Shown piece by piece: positions 43,650 to 52,278 of a stretch of 52,278 nt of DNA (positions are counted from its first letter, which is position 1; every line of letters starts with the position of its first letter). Below the pieces are notes generated by a model, which worked only from the letters and a program-made list of their open reading frames with translations, ran no database searches and was not told where the DNA came from. Origin of the DNA: an uncultured Rubrobacteraceae bacterium (lineage in GTDB: Bacteria; Actinomycetota; Rubrobacteria; Rubrobacterales; Rubrobacteraceae); contig CADCVF010000010.1 in NCBI GenBank assembly GCA_902806095.1, positions 1 through 52,278 on the forward strand, in the 5' to 3' direction. The translations under genes were made by a program, and so were the position numbers.

Positions 43650-44813
43650 GTGAGGTTCGGTTTTTCGACGGCGGGAGAGTCCCACGGCCCCGCCGAGGTC
43701 GCCCTGGTGCACGGAGTCCCTGCGGGTCTCGGACTCCTCGCCGGGGATGTGAACAGGGACCTCTCGCGCAGGCAGAAAGGCTACGGGCGGGGTGGGCGCC
43801 AGAAGATCGAGAGAGACGAGGTCGAGTTTCTCGGCGGTGTGCGCCACGGATATACCCTGGGCTCGCCCGTAGCCATGCTCATCCGCAACAGGGACTACGC
43901 CAACTGGGAGCATCGCATGACCCCAGACCCTGTCGAGGACCCACCGCAAAAGATCACACTCCCAAGGCCCGGTCACGCCGACCTCGCAGGGATGCAGAAG
44001 TACGACTTCGATGACCTCCGAAACGTCCTGGAACGCTCCAGTGCCCGCGAGACGACGGCCAGGGTCGCGGCAGGTGGAGTCGCAAGAAAGTTCCTGTCGG
44101 AGTTCGGGGTCGAGATAAGCAGTGCGGTCTACAGGATCGGCGACGCCGCCTATCCCAAGCAAAACGCCGCGTTCGACGCCGCCTTCTCAGACGAGTCCGA
44201 GGTACGCTGCCCCGACCCCGATGTCTCGGAGAGGATGAAGGCCGAGATCGATGCCGCCCGCTACGCCCGCGACGCCCTCGGGGGCGAGTTCGTCGTCGTC
44301 GCCAAGGGGTGCCCGCCAGGGCTCGGTTCCTACGTCGACTGGCGCGACAAACTCGACGCGAGGCTCGCCGCAGCCATGATGTCGATCAACGCGATCAAAG
44401 GCGTCGAATTCGGGATGGGCTTCGACCTCGCGGCCCGCAGATCCAGCGAGGTGCAAGACGAGATACTCTCGGAAGACGGACGCCTCGCCCGCGCCAGCAA
44501 TCGCCTCGGGGGACTCGAAGGCGGGATGACCAACGGGGAGCCGGTCGTCGTCTCAGCGGCCATGAAGCCGATCTCCACGATAGCGAAAGCCCTCCGTACG
44601 GTCGACCTCGCCACGGGAGAACCCACACGCGCCTTCAAGGAGCGGGCCGACTCCTGCGCGGTGCCTGCCGCGGCTGTGATAGGGGAGTCCATGGCAGCGA
44701 TCGTGCTCGCGGAAGCGTTCCTCGATAAATTCGGTATGGACAACTTGACCGATATTCGCGCCGCATACAATGCTTACACTGATCGCGTCGCAAGCACAGG
44801 GAAGAGAATCTGA
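43650..44813 (+). CDS. aroC: Chorismate synthase
   Basis: 387 residues, GTG start with GGAGG upstream. It converts EPSP to chorismate with reduced FMN. Signatures are FSTAGESHGPAEVA at the N-terminus, RQKGYGRGGRQKIERDEVEFLGG-type phosphate loop, RPGHADLAGMQKYDFDD, RSSARETTARVAAGGVARKFL and the C-terminal FKERADSCAVPAAAVIGE. It heads the run aroC-aroK-aroB-aroQ that supplies aromatic amino acid precursors. Confidence 0.97.
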   Translation: MRFGFSTAGESHGPAEVALVHGVPAGLGLLAGDVNRDLSRRQKGYGRGGRQKIERDEVEFLGGVRHGYTLGSPVAMLIRNRDYANWEHRMTPDPVEDPPQKITLPRPGHADLAGMQKYDFDDLRNVLERSSARETTARVAAGGVARKFLSEFGVEISSAVYRIGDAAYPKQNAAFDAAFSDESEVRCPDPDVSERMKAEIDAARYARDALGGEFVVVAKGCPPGLGSYVDWRDKLDARLAAAMMSINAIKGVEFGMGFDLAARRSSEVQDEILSEDGRLARASNRLGGLEGGMTNGEPVVVSAAMKPISTIAKALRTVDLATGEPTRAFKERADSCAVPAAAVIGESMAAIVLAEAFLDKFGMDNLTDIRAAYNAYTDRVASTGKRI

Positions 44814-44816
44814 AAC

Positions 44817-45320
44817 TTGGAAGGAACCTTGGCCATCGTCGGGTACATGGGCAGCGGTAAGACCACCCTTGGCCGCCTGCTCGCCAGCGCCCTGAGCCTC
44901 GAGTTCGTGGACCTCGACCGTGCCATCGTAAAGAGCGCAGGAGAGGGTATACCGGAGATCTTCGCCGGGTGCGGCGAGAAGCATTTCAGGGACCTGGAGC
45001 ACAAGGCGTTGCTCGATGCCCTCTGCGGCGGGACGTCGAGTGTCGTCGCCTGCGGGGGTGGTATCGTGGTCCGCCCGGATAACAGGGCGCTCCTGCGCAA
45101 CGTGACGACGGTCTTCTTGAGCGAAGATACGGATGTTCTCTTCGAGAGGACCCGTGGGCCAGGCCGCCCGTTGCGGGCGTCGAGCCGCGAGGAGTTCGGG
45201 CGGCGCTACGCAGAACGCTTCCCCTACTACAGGGAGGTCGCAGACATCGAGGTTGATGTCGACGGACGCCCGCCGCCGAAGGTGGCCGAGGAGGTTCTGG
45301 GGTGCCTTTCGAGACCGTAG
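44817..45320 (+). CDS. aroK: Shikimate kinase
   Basis: 167 residues, TTG start 3 nt after aroC. It phosphorylates shikimate. The P-loop GYMGSGKTTLG is at about 9-19, with EFVDLDRAI (Asp binding shikimate), FRDLEHKALLDAL and the CGGGIVV loop; GPGRPLR is the lid region. The length is normal for a single-domain kinase. It overlaps aroB by 19 nt. Confidence 0.96.
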   Translation: MEGTLAIVGYMGSGKTTLGRLLASALSLEFVDLDRAIVKSAGEGIPEIFAGCGEKHFRDLEHKALLDALCGGTSSVVACGGGIVVRPDNRALLRNVTTVFLSEDTDVLFERTRGPGRPLRASSREEFGRRYAERFPYYREVADIEVDVDGRPPPKVAEEVLGCLSRP

Positions 45321-46387
45321 AAGTCCCCGCCATCCGTCCTTACCCTGTCGTCGTCGGCCCAGGCCTCGACCTCGGTGGGATCGTTTCGGATACCATAGAA
45401 CCCGGCCCTTGTGCGATCTTCACCGACTCGATGGTGGGACCGCTGCATGCGGCGCGGGTGCAGGGTGCCTTGGAAGGAGCCGGCTGGACCGTCTTAGGGA
45501 CGATCGAGGTCCCATCCGGCGAATCGTCCAAGAGCATTGAGGCTTACGCGGACGCCCTCGGGCGCCTCGCCCGCCTCGGGCTGACCCGCGAAGGCACCAT
45601 CTTCGCCCTTGGTGGAGGGGTGGTCGGGGACCTTGGTGGCTTCGTGGCTGGAACCTATTTGCGGGGTGTAGACCTCGTCATGCTGCCAACGTCCTTCCTC
45701 GCGATGGTCGACAGCGCGGTCGGAGGCAAGGTCGGTATAGACCTCCCCGAAGGCAAGAACCTCGTTGGGGCATTCGTCAGGCCTCGGCTGGTGGCCGCAG
45801 ACCTTGATTGGCTCGCCACGCTGCCGGAGCGTGAGATCTCCAACGGCCTCGCCGAGACGATCAAGATGGGTCTCCTCTCGGGTGCAGACTTCTTCGACGA
45901 CCTCGGCCTGATCGGAGCGGCCCGCGCAGGCGACCTCGACGCGCTGCTGACGCTCGTCCTCGACTCCGTAAGCTTCAAGGCCATGGTGGTCGCCGAAGAC
46001 GAGCTCGAAGGCGGGCTGCGCGCGATCCTGAACTACGGCCACACCGTAGGCCACGCCTTGGAAGCCGCCGCAGACTACAATCTGCAGCACGGCCAGGCCG
46101 TTGCGGTCGGAATGCTCGTCGCCGCAAGCCTCTCCCGAGAGCGCTTCGACCGCGATCTGACCGACGTGCACGAAGACCTTCTCGATGCCGCCGGTTTGCC
46201 CCATCGTGTGCCCGGAGTCCCGCTCGAGCGGGCGCTCCTGGCGATGGGTAGGGACAAGAAACGCTCCGCCGCAGACGGGTCCGCCTGGCACAGGTTCGTG
46301 CTACTCGAAGAAATTGGTAAACCCGTAAGGAATGTGCCTGTGAGTGGCGAAGAAGTCAGCGAGGCGATCGGGGCGAGAGTTGAGTAA
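45302..46387 (+). CDS. aroB: 3-dehydroquinate synthase
   Basis: 361 residues, GTG start. It cyclises DAHP to 3-dehydroquinate with NAD+ and a divalent metal. Motifs are the NAD loop ALGGGVVGDLGGFVAGTYLRGV, PTSFLAMVDSAVGGKVGIDLPEGKN, ISNGLAETIKMGLL and the metal ligand region LNYGHTVGHALE with HGQAVAVGM. The end overlaps aroQ by 8 nt. Confidence 0.96.
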   Translation: MPFETVEVPAIRPYPVVVGPGLDLGGIVSDTIEPGPCAIFTDSMVGPLHAARVQGALEGAGWTVLGTIEVPSGESSKSIEAYADALGRLARLGLTREGTIFALGGGVVGDLGGFVAGTYLRGVDLVMLPTSFLAMVDSAVGGKVGIDLPEGKNLVGAFVRPRLVAADLDWLATLPEREISNGLAETIKMGLLSGADFFDDLGLIGAARAGDLDALLTLVLDSVSFKAMVVAEDELEGGLRAILNYGHTVGHALEAAADYNLQHGQAVAVGMLVAASLSRERFDRDLTDVHEDLLDAAGLPHRVPGVPLERALLAMGRDKKRSAADGSAWHRFVLLEEIGKPVRNVPVSGEEVSEAIGARVE

Positions 46388-46817
46388 GATATTCGTCCTC
46401 AACGGCGTTAACCTCGGCACCCTCGGCACCCGGCGTCCCGAAGTCTACGGAACCATGACCCTCGACGACATAGAGAGGCTCGTCAAGGACGCGTTTCCAG
46501 GAGTGGACCTGGAGTTCAGGCAGACCGACTTCGAAGGCGAGATGGTCGCTTTCATCAGGGAAGCGGCGGGTTATGATGGGCTCGTCATAAACGCCGGTGC
46601 CTGGACCCACTACTCTTACGCTTTGCACGACGCTCTGGAATCCCTGGATGTACCAAGAGTGGAGGTTCATCTGTCCAATGTCCACAGGAGAGAAGATTGG
46701 CGTCGGGTATCGGTGATCTCTCCTGCTGTAGACGCGGCGATCGCTGGCATGGGAGCCCACGGATACATCGCGGCCGTCCGCTACATCCTCTACAGAGACG
46801 CCGACAGGCGGCCCTGA
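46380..46817 (+). CDS. aroQ: 3-dehydroquinate dehydratase, type II
   Basis: 145 residues from TTG 46380, where the family begins (SKIFVLNGVNLGTLG); the frame is open to 46344 but only over aroB. It dehydrates 3-dehydroquinate. Active-site parts are RRPEVYG (Arg and Tyr), INAGAWTHYSYALHDAL, EVHLSNVHRRE with the catalytic His, and SVISPA. The familiar GPNLN reads NGVNLG here. Confidence 0.93.
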   Translation: MSKIFVLNGVNLGTLGTRRPEVYGTMTLDDIERLVKDAFPGVDLEFRQTDFEGEMVAFIREAAGYDGLVINAGAWTHYSYALHDALESLDVPRVEVHLSNVHRREDWRRVSVISPAVDAAIAGMGAHGYIAAVRYILYRDADRRP

Positions 46818-46880
46818 TCACGGGCCTCCATCGCCACTAGAGGTTAACTTCCGGCGCTACTAACCTGGTGTTGTGCCAGG

Positions 46881-46908
46881 CTGAAACGCAAAGAAACTGT
46901 GCGATAAT
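46881..46908 (+). promoter_or_regulatory. Promoter of the efp-nusB transcription unit
   Basis: CTGAAA (46881-46886), a 16-nt spacer and GATAAT (46903-46908) preceded by TGC give an extended -10 promoter about 78 nt before efp. A small hairpin CCTGG-TGTTGTG-CCAGG (46864-46880) lies just upstream and may mark the end of the aro unit. Confidence 0.5.
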
Positions 46909-46985
46909 AGCGCGGTGTCTGCGCCGGGTTTACGCCGCGCGGGACCGCTGCGGAGATCGGGCGCCGTGAAGGGGAGCTTTCGAGC

Positions 46986-47543
46986 ATGATATCAACCAAC
47001 CAGTTCAGGAACGGCACGGCCATCAGGGTCGATGGCAAGCGGTTCACGATCCTGTTTTTCCAGCACGTCAAGCCTGGCAAGGGCGGTGCGTTCGTGAGGA
47101 CACGGCTCAGGAACATAGACAGCGGGGCCGTGGTCGAGAAGACTTTCCGGGCGGGGGAGAAGCTCGAGAACGTGAGGACCGAGTCGCGGCCGATGACGTA
47201 CCTATACGGGGATGGAGACCTGCTCTACTTTATGGACACGGATACCTACGATCAGGTGCCCGTGCCCGCCCAGGTCGTCGGCGAGGCGGCAGGGTACATA
47301 GTCGAGGGAGGCACCGTCACCGTGCTTTCGGCCGACGGTGAGGTCGTCAGCGTAGAGCCTCCGGCGCACGTTGACCTCGCGGTATCTGAGACAGACCCTG
47401 GGCTCAAGGGCGATACGGCGACGGGGGGGACCAAGCCGGCCACCCTCGAGACGGGGGTCGTCGTGCAGGTGCCGCTCTTTATAAACGTCGGCGACCAGGT
47501 AAGGGTGGACACGCGTTCCAACGAGTACCTGATGAGGGTTTGA
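46986..47543 (+). CDS. efp: Translation elongation factor P
   Basis: 185 residues, ATG start. EF-P relieves ribosomes stalled at proline runs. The KOW-like domain I has [18 protein letters not shown] with the lysine at the tip of the loop; the following OB domains contain [25 protein letters not shown] and the C-terminal [23 protein letters not shown] signature. No modification enzyme gene (epmA, ymfI) is seen in the window. Transcription appears to start at the promoter just upstream. Confidence 0.97.
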   Translation: MISTNQFRNGTAIRVDGKRFTILFFQHVKPGKGGAFVRTRLRNIDSGAVVEKTFRAGEKLENVRTESRPMTYLYGDGDLLYFMDTDTYDQVPVPAQVVGEAAGYIVEGGTVTVLSADGEVVSVEPPAHVDLAVSETDPGLKGDTATGGTKPATLETGVVVQVPLFINVGDQVRVDTRSNEYLMRV

Positions 47544-47553
47544 GGGAGGGTCC

Positions 47554-47973
47554 TTGAGCCGTCGGACGGCCCGCAAACAGGCGTTCTTGAACCTGTACCA
47601 GAGCGACGTAAACAACAGTCCTCTGGGCCCGACCATGGAGCGCTGGCGGGAGTACAGGGGGGATCTCCGGGAGTATGCGGTCAGGCTCGTGCGCGGTGTC
47701 GAGGGGGAGCAGGAACAGCTCGACGCGATGCTCTCCGAAGTCTCGGTAGGGTGGCCCGTGCACCGCATGAGTGCGGTGGACCGTTCGATCCTGCGCCTCG
47801 CACTCTACGAGATGCTCTACGTCGAGGACGTTCCCCCCGAAGTCGCGGTAAACGAGGCCGTCGAGCTAGCTAGAGGGTTCTCCGGCGACGAAGCGCCGGC
47901 CTTCGTGGGGGGAGTTTTGCGGGGCGCAGAGCTTAGGGCGCAGGGCAAGGTGGGCCATGGCGGGCGGGGTTAG
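47554..47973 (+). CDS. nusB: Transcription antitermination factor NusB
   Basis: 139 residues, TTG start with GGGAGGG upstream. NusB with NusE binds boxA RNA and supports rRNA transcription. The all-helical family pattern is present: RRTARKQAFLNLYQSDV, VRGVEGEQEQLDAMLSEV, MSAVDRSILRLALYEMLY, PPEVAVNEAVELARGFSGDEAPAFVGGVL. efp-nusB is a standard Gram-positive pair. It overlaps the next gene by 17 nt. Confidence 0.95.
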   Translation: MSRRTARKQAFLNLYQSDVNNSPLGPTMERWREYRGDLREYAVRLVRGVEGEQEQLDAMLSEVSVGWPVHRMSAVDRSILRLALYEMLYVEDVPPEVAVNEAVELARGFSGDEAPAFVGGVLRGAELRAQGKVGHGGRG

Positions 47974-48865
47974 CAGTACGCACAGCCAGGCCAGGTGGGA
48001 AGCGCACAGGCGCGCTTTCGAGGAGTATCTGCAAGGACTCAGGTTCACAGAGGAGGCGCAGCTCAGAGGACTCGAAGAGGCAATGAGGTACTCCATGCTC
48101 GCCGGCGGCAAGCGCGTGCGGCCCGCGCTGTGCATGGAGGTGGCCTGGATCTTCGGGGCCGAGCCCGCTCAGGTGCTCCCTTCCGCCGCGGCCATCGAGC
48201 TCATCCACACTTACTCGCTTATCCACGACGACCTTCCCGCCATGGACGATGATGACTACAGGAGGGGAAGGCCGACGGCCCACAAGGAATTCGGCGAGGC
48301 GATGGCCATACTCGCAGGCGACGCCTTCTTCGGCGAGGCACTGACCCTGATCACCGTCCACCAGAAAGGTAGCTGCGAGGAGATCATCGAGGTCGTGCGG
48401 GAGCTCGCCGGCTCCACGGGGGTCAACGGGATGGTCGGGGGACAGGTCATGGACATGGACCAGACGGGCCGCGCCGGGGCGACCGAGCCCGAGACGCTGT
48501 ACATGATCCACAAATACAAAACGGGCGCCCTGATCAAATCCTCAGCCCGTATCGGGGCGATACTGGCCGGCGCAACCGGCGAGGAACAGACCGCCGTCTC
48601 CGAGTATGCCTCGGAGCTCGGCCTCTGCTTCCAGATAGTCGACGACGTACTCAACGCCACATCCACCCGCGAGGAACTCGGCAAGAGCGCCGGTTCCGAC
48701 GCAGAGCAGGGCAAGGCCACGTTCGTCGGCGTCTTCGGCCTCGAAGGTGCCGCGAGGGAGGCCGACGGGGCCGCGAAAAGGGCCTTCGCGGCCCTCTCGA
48801 AGGTCGACGGAGATACTTCCGGCCTGCAGGAACTGGCGTATTTCGTGCGCCACAGGGAGAGCTAG
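47957..48865 (+). CDS. ispA: Polyprenyl synthetase, farnesyl diphosphate synthase type (IspA-like)
   Basis: 302 residues. It condenses isopentenyl diphosphate with allylic diphosphates. GGKRVRP (50-56) and the first Asp-rich motif DDLPAMDDDD (91-100) have the four-residue insert and preceding YSLIH of bacterial farnesyl diphosphate synthases. The second Asp-rich motif reads QIVDDVLN (about 226-233): its third Asp is Asn, which is not usual. Product length therefore is inferred as C15 but C20 is possible. xseA/xseB and dxs, frequent neighbours, are absent. Confidence 0.88.
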   Translation: MAGGVSSTHSQARWEAHRRAFEEYLQGLRFTEEAQLRGLEEAMRYSMLAGGKRVRPALCMEVAWIFGAEPAQVLPSAAAIELIHTYSLIHDDLPAMDDDDYRRGRPTAHKEFGEAMAILAGDAFFGEALTLITVHQKGSCEEIIEVVRELAGSTGVNGMVGGQVMDMDQTGRAGATEPETLYMIHKYKTGALIKSSARIGAILAGATGEEQTAVSEYASELGLCFQIVDDVLNATSTREELGKSAGSDAEQGKATFVGVFGLEGAAREADGAAKRAFAALSKVDGDTSGLQELAYFVRHRES

Positions 48866-48874
48866 CCCTCAGGC

Positions 48875-49678
48875 ATGGAGATCAGCCCAAAGGGGAGCCG
48901 CCAGCGGTTGGACGCCTTGCTCGTCGAGCGGGGCCTCGCCGAGAGCAGGGGGAGGGCGCAGGGGCTGATCCTCTCCGGCAGTGTGCGCGTGGGGGATAGG
49001 GTAGTGACCAAGGCAGGCTCGCGCATCTCCGCCGAAGAACCCCTCTACGTCGACCGGAACGAACGCTTCGTCTCGCGTGGCGGTGAGAAACTCGACGCCG
49101 CCATCGACGCATTCGGCGTGCGGGTGGAGGGACGGTCCTGCCTCGATGCCGGAGCATCGACGGGTGGTTTTACCGACGCACTCCTGCAACGAGGAGCCGA
49201 GAGGGTGCTCGCGGTCGACGTCGGCTACGGCCAGTTCGACTGGGCGCTGCGAAATGATCCGCGCGTCACCCTTCTGGAGCGGACCAACGTGCGCAGGTTG
49301 ACCGGAGAGGATCTGATGTTCGACCCTGACCTTCTGGTGGCCGACCTCTCGTTCATCTCCCTCACGGTCGCGCTCGAAGGTCTATTCTCCACTATACCGG
49401 CGCTGCTGGAGGCGATCGTGCTCGTCAAACCTCAGTTCGAGGCGGGGCCCGAGGCCGTAGGGCGCGGAGGCCTCGTAAGGGACAGGGAGGTACATGCCGC
49501 CGTGATCCTGACCGTTGCCGAGTACTTCGGTTCCCTCGGCTTCGGGGCAATCGGTGTGACGCGGGGTGCCGTAGCAGGAAGGAAGTCGGGGAACGTAGAG
49601 TACCCTTTGCACCTGCTCAGGGGAGAGGAGCCGACCCTGCATGAGGAGCGCATCAGCGAGGTGGTCGGACGTGAGTGA
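48875..49678 (+). CDS. tlyA: TlyA family rRNA (cytidine-2'-O)-methyltransferase
   Basis: 267 residues, ATG start. An N-terminal S4 RNA-binding domain (about 9-65: RLDALLVERGLAESRGRAQGL) is followed by an FtsJ-like methyltransferase: RGGEKLDAAI, SAM loop DAGASTGGFTDALLQRGA, VADLSFISL, VLVKPQFEAG and GNVEYPLHL supply the K-D-K-E catalytic set. TlyA methylates 16S and in some species 23S rRNA at the subunit interface, and its activity affects capreomycin sensitivity. The order tlyA-nadK-recN is conserved. Confidence 0.95.
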   Translation: MEISPKGSRQRLDALLVERGLAESRGRAQGLILSGSVRVGDRVVTKAGSRISAEEPLYVDRNERFVSRGGEKLDAAIDAFGVRVEGRSCLDAGASTGGFTDALLQRGAERVLAVDVGYGQFDWALRNDPRVTLLERTNVRRLTGEDLMFDPDLLVADLSFISLTVALEGLFSTIPALLEAIVLVKPQFEAGPEAVGRGGLVRDREVHAAVILTVAEYFGSLGFGAIGVTRGAVAGRKSGNVEYPLHLLRGEEPTLHEERISEVVGRE

Positions 49679-50480
49679 CACCATAAACGCCGCCGAGATT
49701 CGACGCGTAGGCATCGTCGCCAATCCTAGGGTGAGCGACGGTTACGTCGACAGGCTGGTGGCCGTCCTCCAGAAGAACGGGGTCGAGATCTCGGAGGTCA
49801 GGGACGACGACCAGCCTGACGGAGCCACGGACATAGACCTCGTCTTCGTGCTCGGTGGCGACGGGACGATGCTTAGGGCGTCGAGGATGTACCCTGGGCA
49901 GGTGCTGCTCGGAGTGAACCTCGGCCAGGTCGGCTTCATGTCAGGCATGATCCCAGAAGAGCTAGAGACCGGCGTCGAGAAGGTTCTCGGTGACGGGTTC
50001 GAAGTCCAGGAGTACAGGATGCTCGATGTGCGTGTGGGTGACGAGGAGCCTGGTCTCGCGGCCAACGACGCCGTGCTGATCAAGAAGCGGCCGCACCAGC
50101 TCATCTCCGTCGACGTCTCCATCGGCGGGGAGGAGCTGTTCGCCTTTCGCTGCGACGGCTTTATAGCGGCGACCCCCCTGGGCTCGACGGCCTACGCCCT
50201 CTCTGCCGGCGGCCCGATCATCTCGGGCGACGCTGGTTGCTATGTGCTCGTCCCCATAGCGCCGCACGCGCTGGTCAGCAGGCCCCTCGTGCTTGGGGAG
50301 GATCAGGTCGCCGAGCTCGAGCTCGCCGGGCGGGAGGCGCTGCTCTCGCTGGACGGGGCCGGCCCGCGTGAGATCCCCGCCGGCGGAAGGGTGGAGATCA
50401 GACTCTCGGGCGAGAGCGTCAGAATAGGCCGTACCGAAGACTGGAGCTGGTGGCGAGCGGTTAGGAGGACGTTCCTTTAG
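49671..50480 (+). CDS. nadK: NAD kinase
   Basis: 269 residues from GTG 49671, overlapping the tlyA stop by 8 nt; ATG 49641 is in frame but would start deep in tlyA. It phosphorylates NAD+ to NADP+. The family loop GGDGTMLRASR is at 62-72, followed by GVNLGQVGFMS, NDAVLIKK and TPLGSTAYALSAGGPII. The stop shares a base with the recN start. Confidence 0.95.
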   Translation: MSDTINAAEIRRVGIVANPRVSDGYVDRLVAVLQKNGVEISEVRDDDQPDGATDIDLVFVLGGDGTMLRASRMYPGQVLLGVNLGQVGFMSGMIPEELETGVEKVLGDGFEVQEYRMLDVRVGDEEPGLAANDAVLIKKRPHQLISVDVSIGGEELFAFRCDGFIAATPLGSTAYALSAGGPIISGDAGCYVLVPIAPHALVSRPLVLGEDQVAELELAGREALLSLDGAGPREIPAGGRVEIRLSGESVRIGRTEDWSWWRAVRRTFL

Positions 50481-52159
50481 TGCTAACGGAGCTCTCGGTC
50501 GAGAACGTGGCCCTGATCGAAGAGGCCACCCTTGGGCTCTCTCCCGGGCTCAACGTGATCACCGGCGAGACAGGGGCTGGCAAGACGCTTCTCGCCACCG
50601 CCCTTCAGATGGTGCTTGGTGGCCGGGCCCGCTCCGAGACGGTCCGCTCGGGCGCCAACAGGGCGACCGTCGAAGGTACCTTCGTCCTGCCTGAAGAGAC
50701 AGGATCTCGAATACTCACCGAAGCTCTCGGCGACCTCGCCGAGGAGGTGGATGAGGAAGACGGCCTCGTCCTAAGGCGGACGCTGACCGGGGAGGGCCGC
50801 TCCCGTTGCTACGTGGGTGGTGTCTCGGTCCCCGTAAAGGCGCTCGCCTCTCTCGGGAGGAGGCTGGTCTCTTACCACAGCCAGCGCGAACAGACGCGCC
50901 TGACCGAGCCTGCCGAGCAACTCGCGATCCTCGACGACTTCCTGGACTTCTCGGCCACCGAAGCGAGGCACGGGCATGAACAGGGCTGGCGCGCGGTGGA
51001 GAGGGACCGCAAGGAACTTCGGGAGATTAGGGCGACCTCGGAGGCGCGAGTGCTGGAGGTGGACTTCCTCCGCTACCAGGTAGCTGAACTCGAGGCTGCA
51101 GCCTACGATCCCAAGGAGCTCTCCGACCTCTCCCGCGAACGCGATCGTCTCAGGAACATCACGGGCCTACTCCAGGCCACGGCCGCTGCGAGCGCGGCCA
51201 TCTCATCCGAAGAAGGCCAGGGGGCCATAGACGCGCTGGCCCGCGCAACCTCCGAGCTAGAGGTCGCCTCGGGATACGACGAGAGCCTGGGCGGGCTCTT
51301 GGGGCGCCTGGGCGGGCTCTCGGCGGAGCTGGAGGACGTTCTCTACGAGCTGAGGTCCTACGTGGACGAACTCGAGGCTGACCCGAACCGCCTGGAGACC
51401 GTCGAGGACCGGCTCGCGGCCATGCGGGCCCTGGAGCGCAAGTACGGGGACGTCGAAGGATACCTCCAGACATCGCGCGAACGCCTCGCGCGCCTCGAGA
51501 ATCTGGATGAGGAGACCGCCGAGCTGGAGGCGAGGCTCGCGGAAGGCGAGCAGCGTCTCGGAATAATGGCGGCCGCCTTACGCTCGGGCAGGGAGGCGGC
51601 TGCCGAGCGTTTGGCTACAAAGGTGCAGGAGAACCTCGGGGACCTCAACCTCGGGAAGACGACCTTTCGCGTCGAGCTCGTTCCCACAGAGCCTGGCCCG
51701 TCAGGCACGGAGGGGGTTGAGTTCATGATCCAACCAAACCCCGGAGAGCCCGAGCTGCCAGTACGGCGCTACGCATCGGGCGGCGAGCTCTCCAGGATAA
51801 TGCTGGCCATAAGGCTCGCCCAGGAGATCGTCGAGCCCGGTGCGACGTACGTCTTCGACGAGGTCGACGCCGGTATAGGCGGCGAGACGGCAACGGCGGT
51901 AGGGGCGAAGCTGAGGGAACTCGGCGACCGTAACCAGGTCCTGACAATCACGCACCTGCCCCAGATAGCCTCAGAGGCAGGCGCGCACGTCGTCGTCGAG
52001 AAAGTAGAGTCAGCAGGACGGACGATCACCCGCATAGAGATCATCGAAGGCGAGGAGCGCCGCAGGGAGCTCGCCAGGATGCTTTCGGGGAGGATCGACG
52101 AAGCCTCCCTGGCCCACGCCTCCGAACTCCTGGTCGGAGGGAGACCGTCCTCGACGTGA
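50480..52159 (+). CDS. recN: DNA repair protein RecN
   Basis: 559 residues, GTG start overlapping the nadK stop by 1 nt. RecN is an SMC-like ATPase that gathers broken DNA ends for recombination. It begins LSVENVALIEEATLGLSPGLNVITGE, with the P-loop GETGAGKT at 29-36; SYHSQREQTRL is a RecN-specific segment. A two-part coiled coil occupies about 150-370. The ABC signature YASGGELSRIMLAIRLA, Walker B YVFDEVDAGIGG and the switch ITHLPQIAS follow. The length is normal and the gene appears complete. Confidence 0.96.
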   Translation: MLTELSVENVALIEEATLGLSPGLNVITGETGAGKTLLATALQMVLGGRARSETVRSGANRATVEGTFVLPEETGSRILTEALGDLAEEVDEEDGLVLRRTLTGEGRSRCYVGGVSVPVKALASLGRRLVSYHSQREQTRLTEPAEQLAILDDFLDFSATEARHGHEQGWRAVERDRKELREIRATSEARVLEVDFLRYQVAELEAAAYDPKELSDLSRERDRLRNITGLLQATAAASAAISSEEGQGAIDALARATSELEVASGYDESLGGLLGRLGGLSAELEDVLYELRSYVDELEADPNRLETVEDRLAAMRALERKYGDVEGYLQTSRERLARLENLDEETAELEARLAEGEQRLGIMAAALRSGREAAAERLATKVQENLGDLNLGKTTFRVELVPTEPGPSGTEGVEFMIQPNPGEPELPVRRYASGGELSRIMLAIRLAQEIVEPGATYVFDEVDAGIGGETATAVGAKLRELGDRNQVLTITHLPQIASEAGAHVVVEKVESAGRTITRIEIIEGEERRRELARMLSGRIDEASLAHASELLVGGRPSST

Positions 52160-52278
52160 AGACCAGCGAGATGACGACCGCGACGCAGTAAGCGAGATAA
52201 GACCCTGCTCCGATCGCTCCCAGCAGTGAAGGGGAAAGATCGAAAGCCTCGCGCATCTGCGGCAGGAAGAGACAGTAA
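52160..52278 (-). pseudogene. N-terminal fragment of an MFS transporter, cut off at recN
   Basis: On the minus strand, entering from the right edge, the frame reads YCLFLPQMREAFDLSPSLLG then AIGAGSYLAYCVAVVISLVF, which has the character of the first loop and second membrane segment of MFS proteins. Near the recN stop this character ends, and the frame runs on to 52041 as Arg-rich antisense text. So the 3' part of the gene (some 350 codons) is missing. The true start, if any, is outside the window. The alternative is chance coding in the spacer, which I think less likely given the hydrophobic pattern. Confidence 0.5.

Overview
The window is high-GC, dense, almost entirely plus-strand bacterial DNA. 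Gene content and order point to a deep-branching actinomycete, most likely Rubrobacter or a relative. The signs are: a mur/fts cluster ending ftsZ-pgeF-yggS-sepF-proC-yggT-divIVA; an actinobacterial mihF next to gmk-rpoZ-coaBC-metK-priA-def-fmt; a PriA lacking helicase motifs; a PyrR-type pyrimidine leader; frequent GTG/TTG starts; and a large ATPase/LuxR regulator beside a CSLREA beta-helix protein. The taxon is inferred from gene content, not from a marker search.

Layout. 1-9253: peptidoglycan and division genes (murF 3' end, mraY, murD, ftsW, murG, murC, ftsQ, ftsA, ftsZ), tightly overlapped. 9268-13517: pgeF, yggS, sepF, proC, yggT and divIVA, tied to FtsZ-ring assembly and polar growth. 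13541-23175: rluD, then the pyrimidine operon pyrR-pyrB-pyrC-carA-carB-pyrK-pyrD behind a PyrR-binding hairpin that overlaps the pyrR ribosome site. 23176-26480: an accessory stretch (TPR protein, DHA2 efflux pump on the minus strand, divergent CGNR regulator) at the place where pyrF is expected. 26484-30046: mihF, gmk, rpoZ, coaBC, metK. 30047-35609: a second accessory insertion between metK and priA, with a decayed methyltransferase, a 787-residue ATPase/LuxR regulator, an intergenic region with three families of direct repeats, a SnoaL-like protein and a secreted CSLREA beta-helix protein. 35610-39346: priA, def, fmt. 39533-43465: a NeuD-like acyltransferase and a type IV pilus assembly platform (pilM, pilN, pilO and a PilP-like protein with calcium-binding repeats). 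43466-43649: a 127-nt inverted-repeat element predicted to fold. 43650-52159: aroC-aroK-aroB-aroQ, efp-nusB, a prenyl synthase, tlyA, nadK and recN. A truncated MFS transporter lies on the minus strand at the right edge.

The least expected observations are: the 127-nt foldable element before aroC; the triple 21-bp repeat array with two further repeat pairs between the LuxR regulator and the SnoaL gene; a CoaBC whose decarboxylase half has lost the usual active-site motifs; an FtsQ that seems to start at CTG; a 104-nt out-of-frame overlap of ftsW and murG; and a 17-bp-stem hairpin just after ftsZ. No tRNA, rRNA, CRISPR array, transposase or integrase was recognised.
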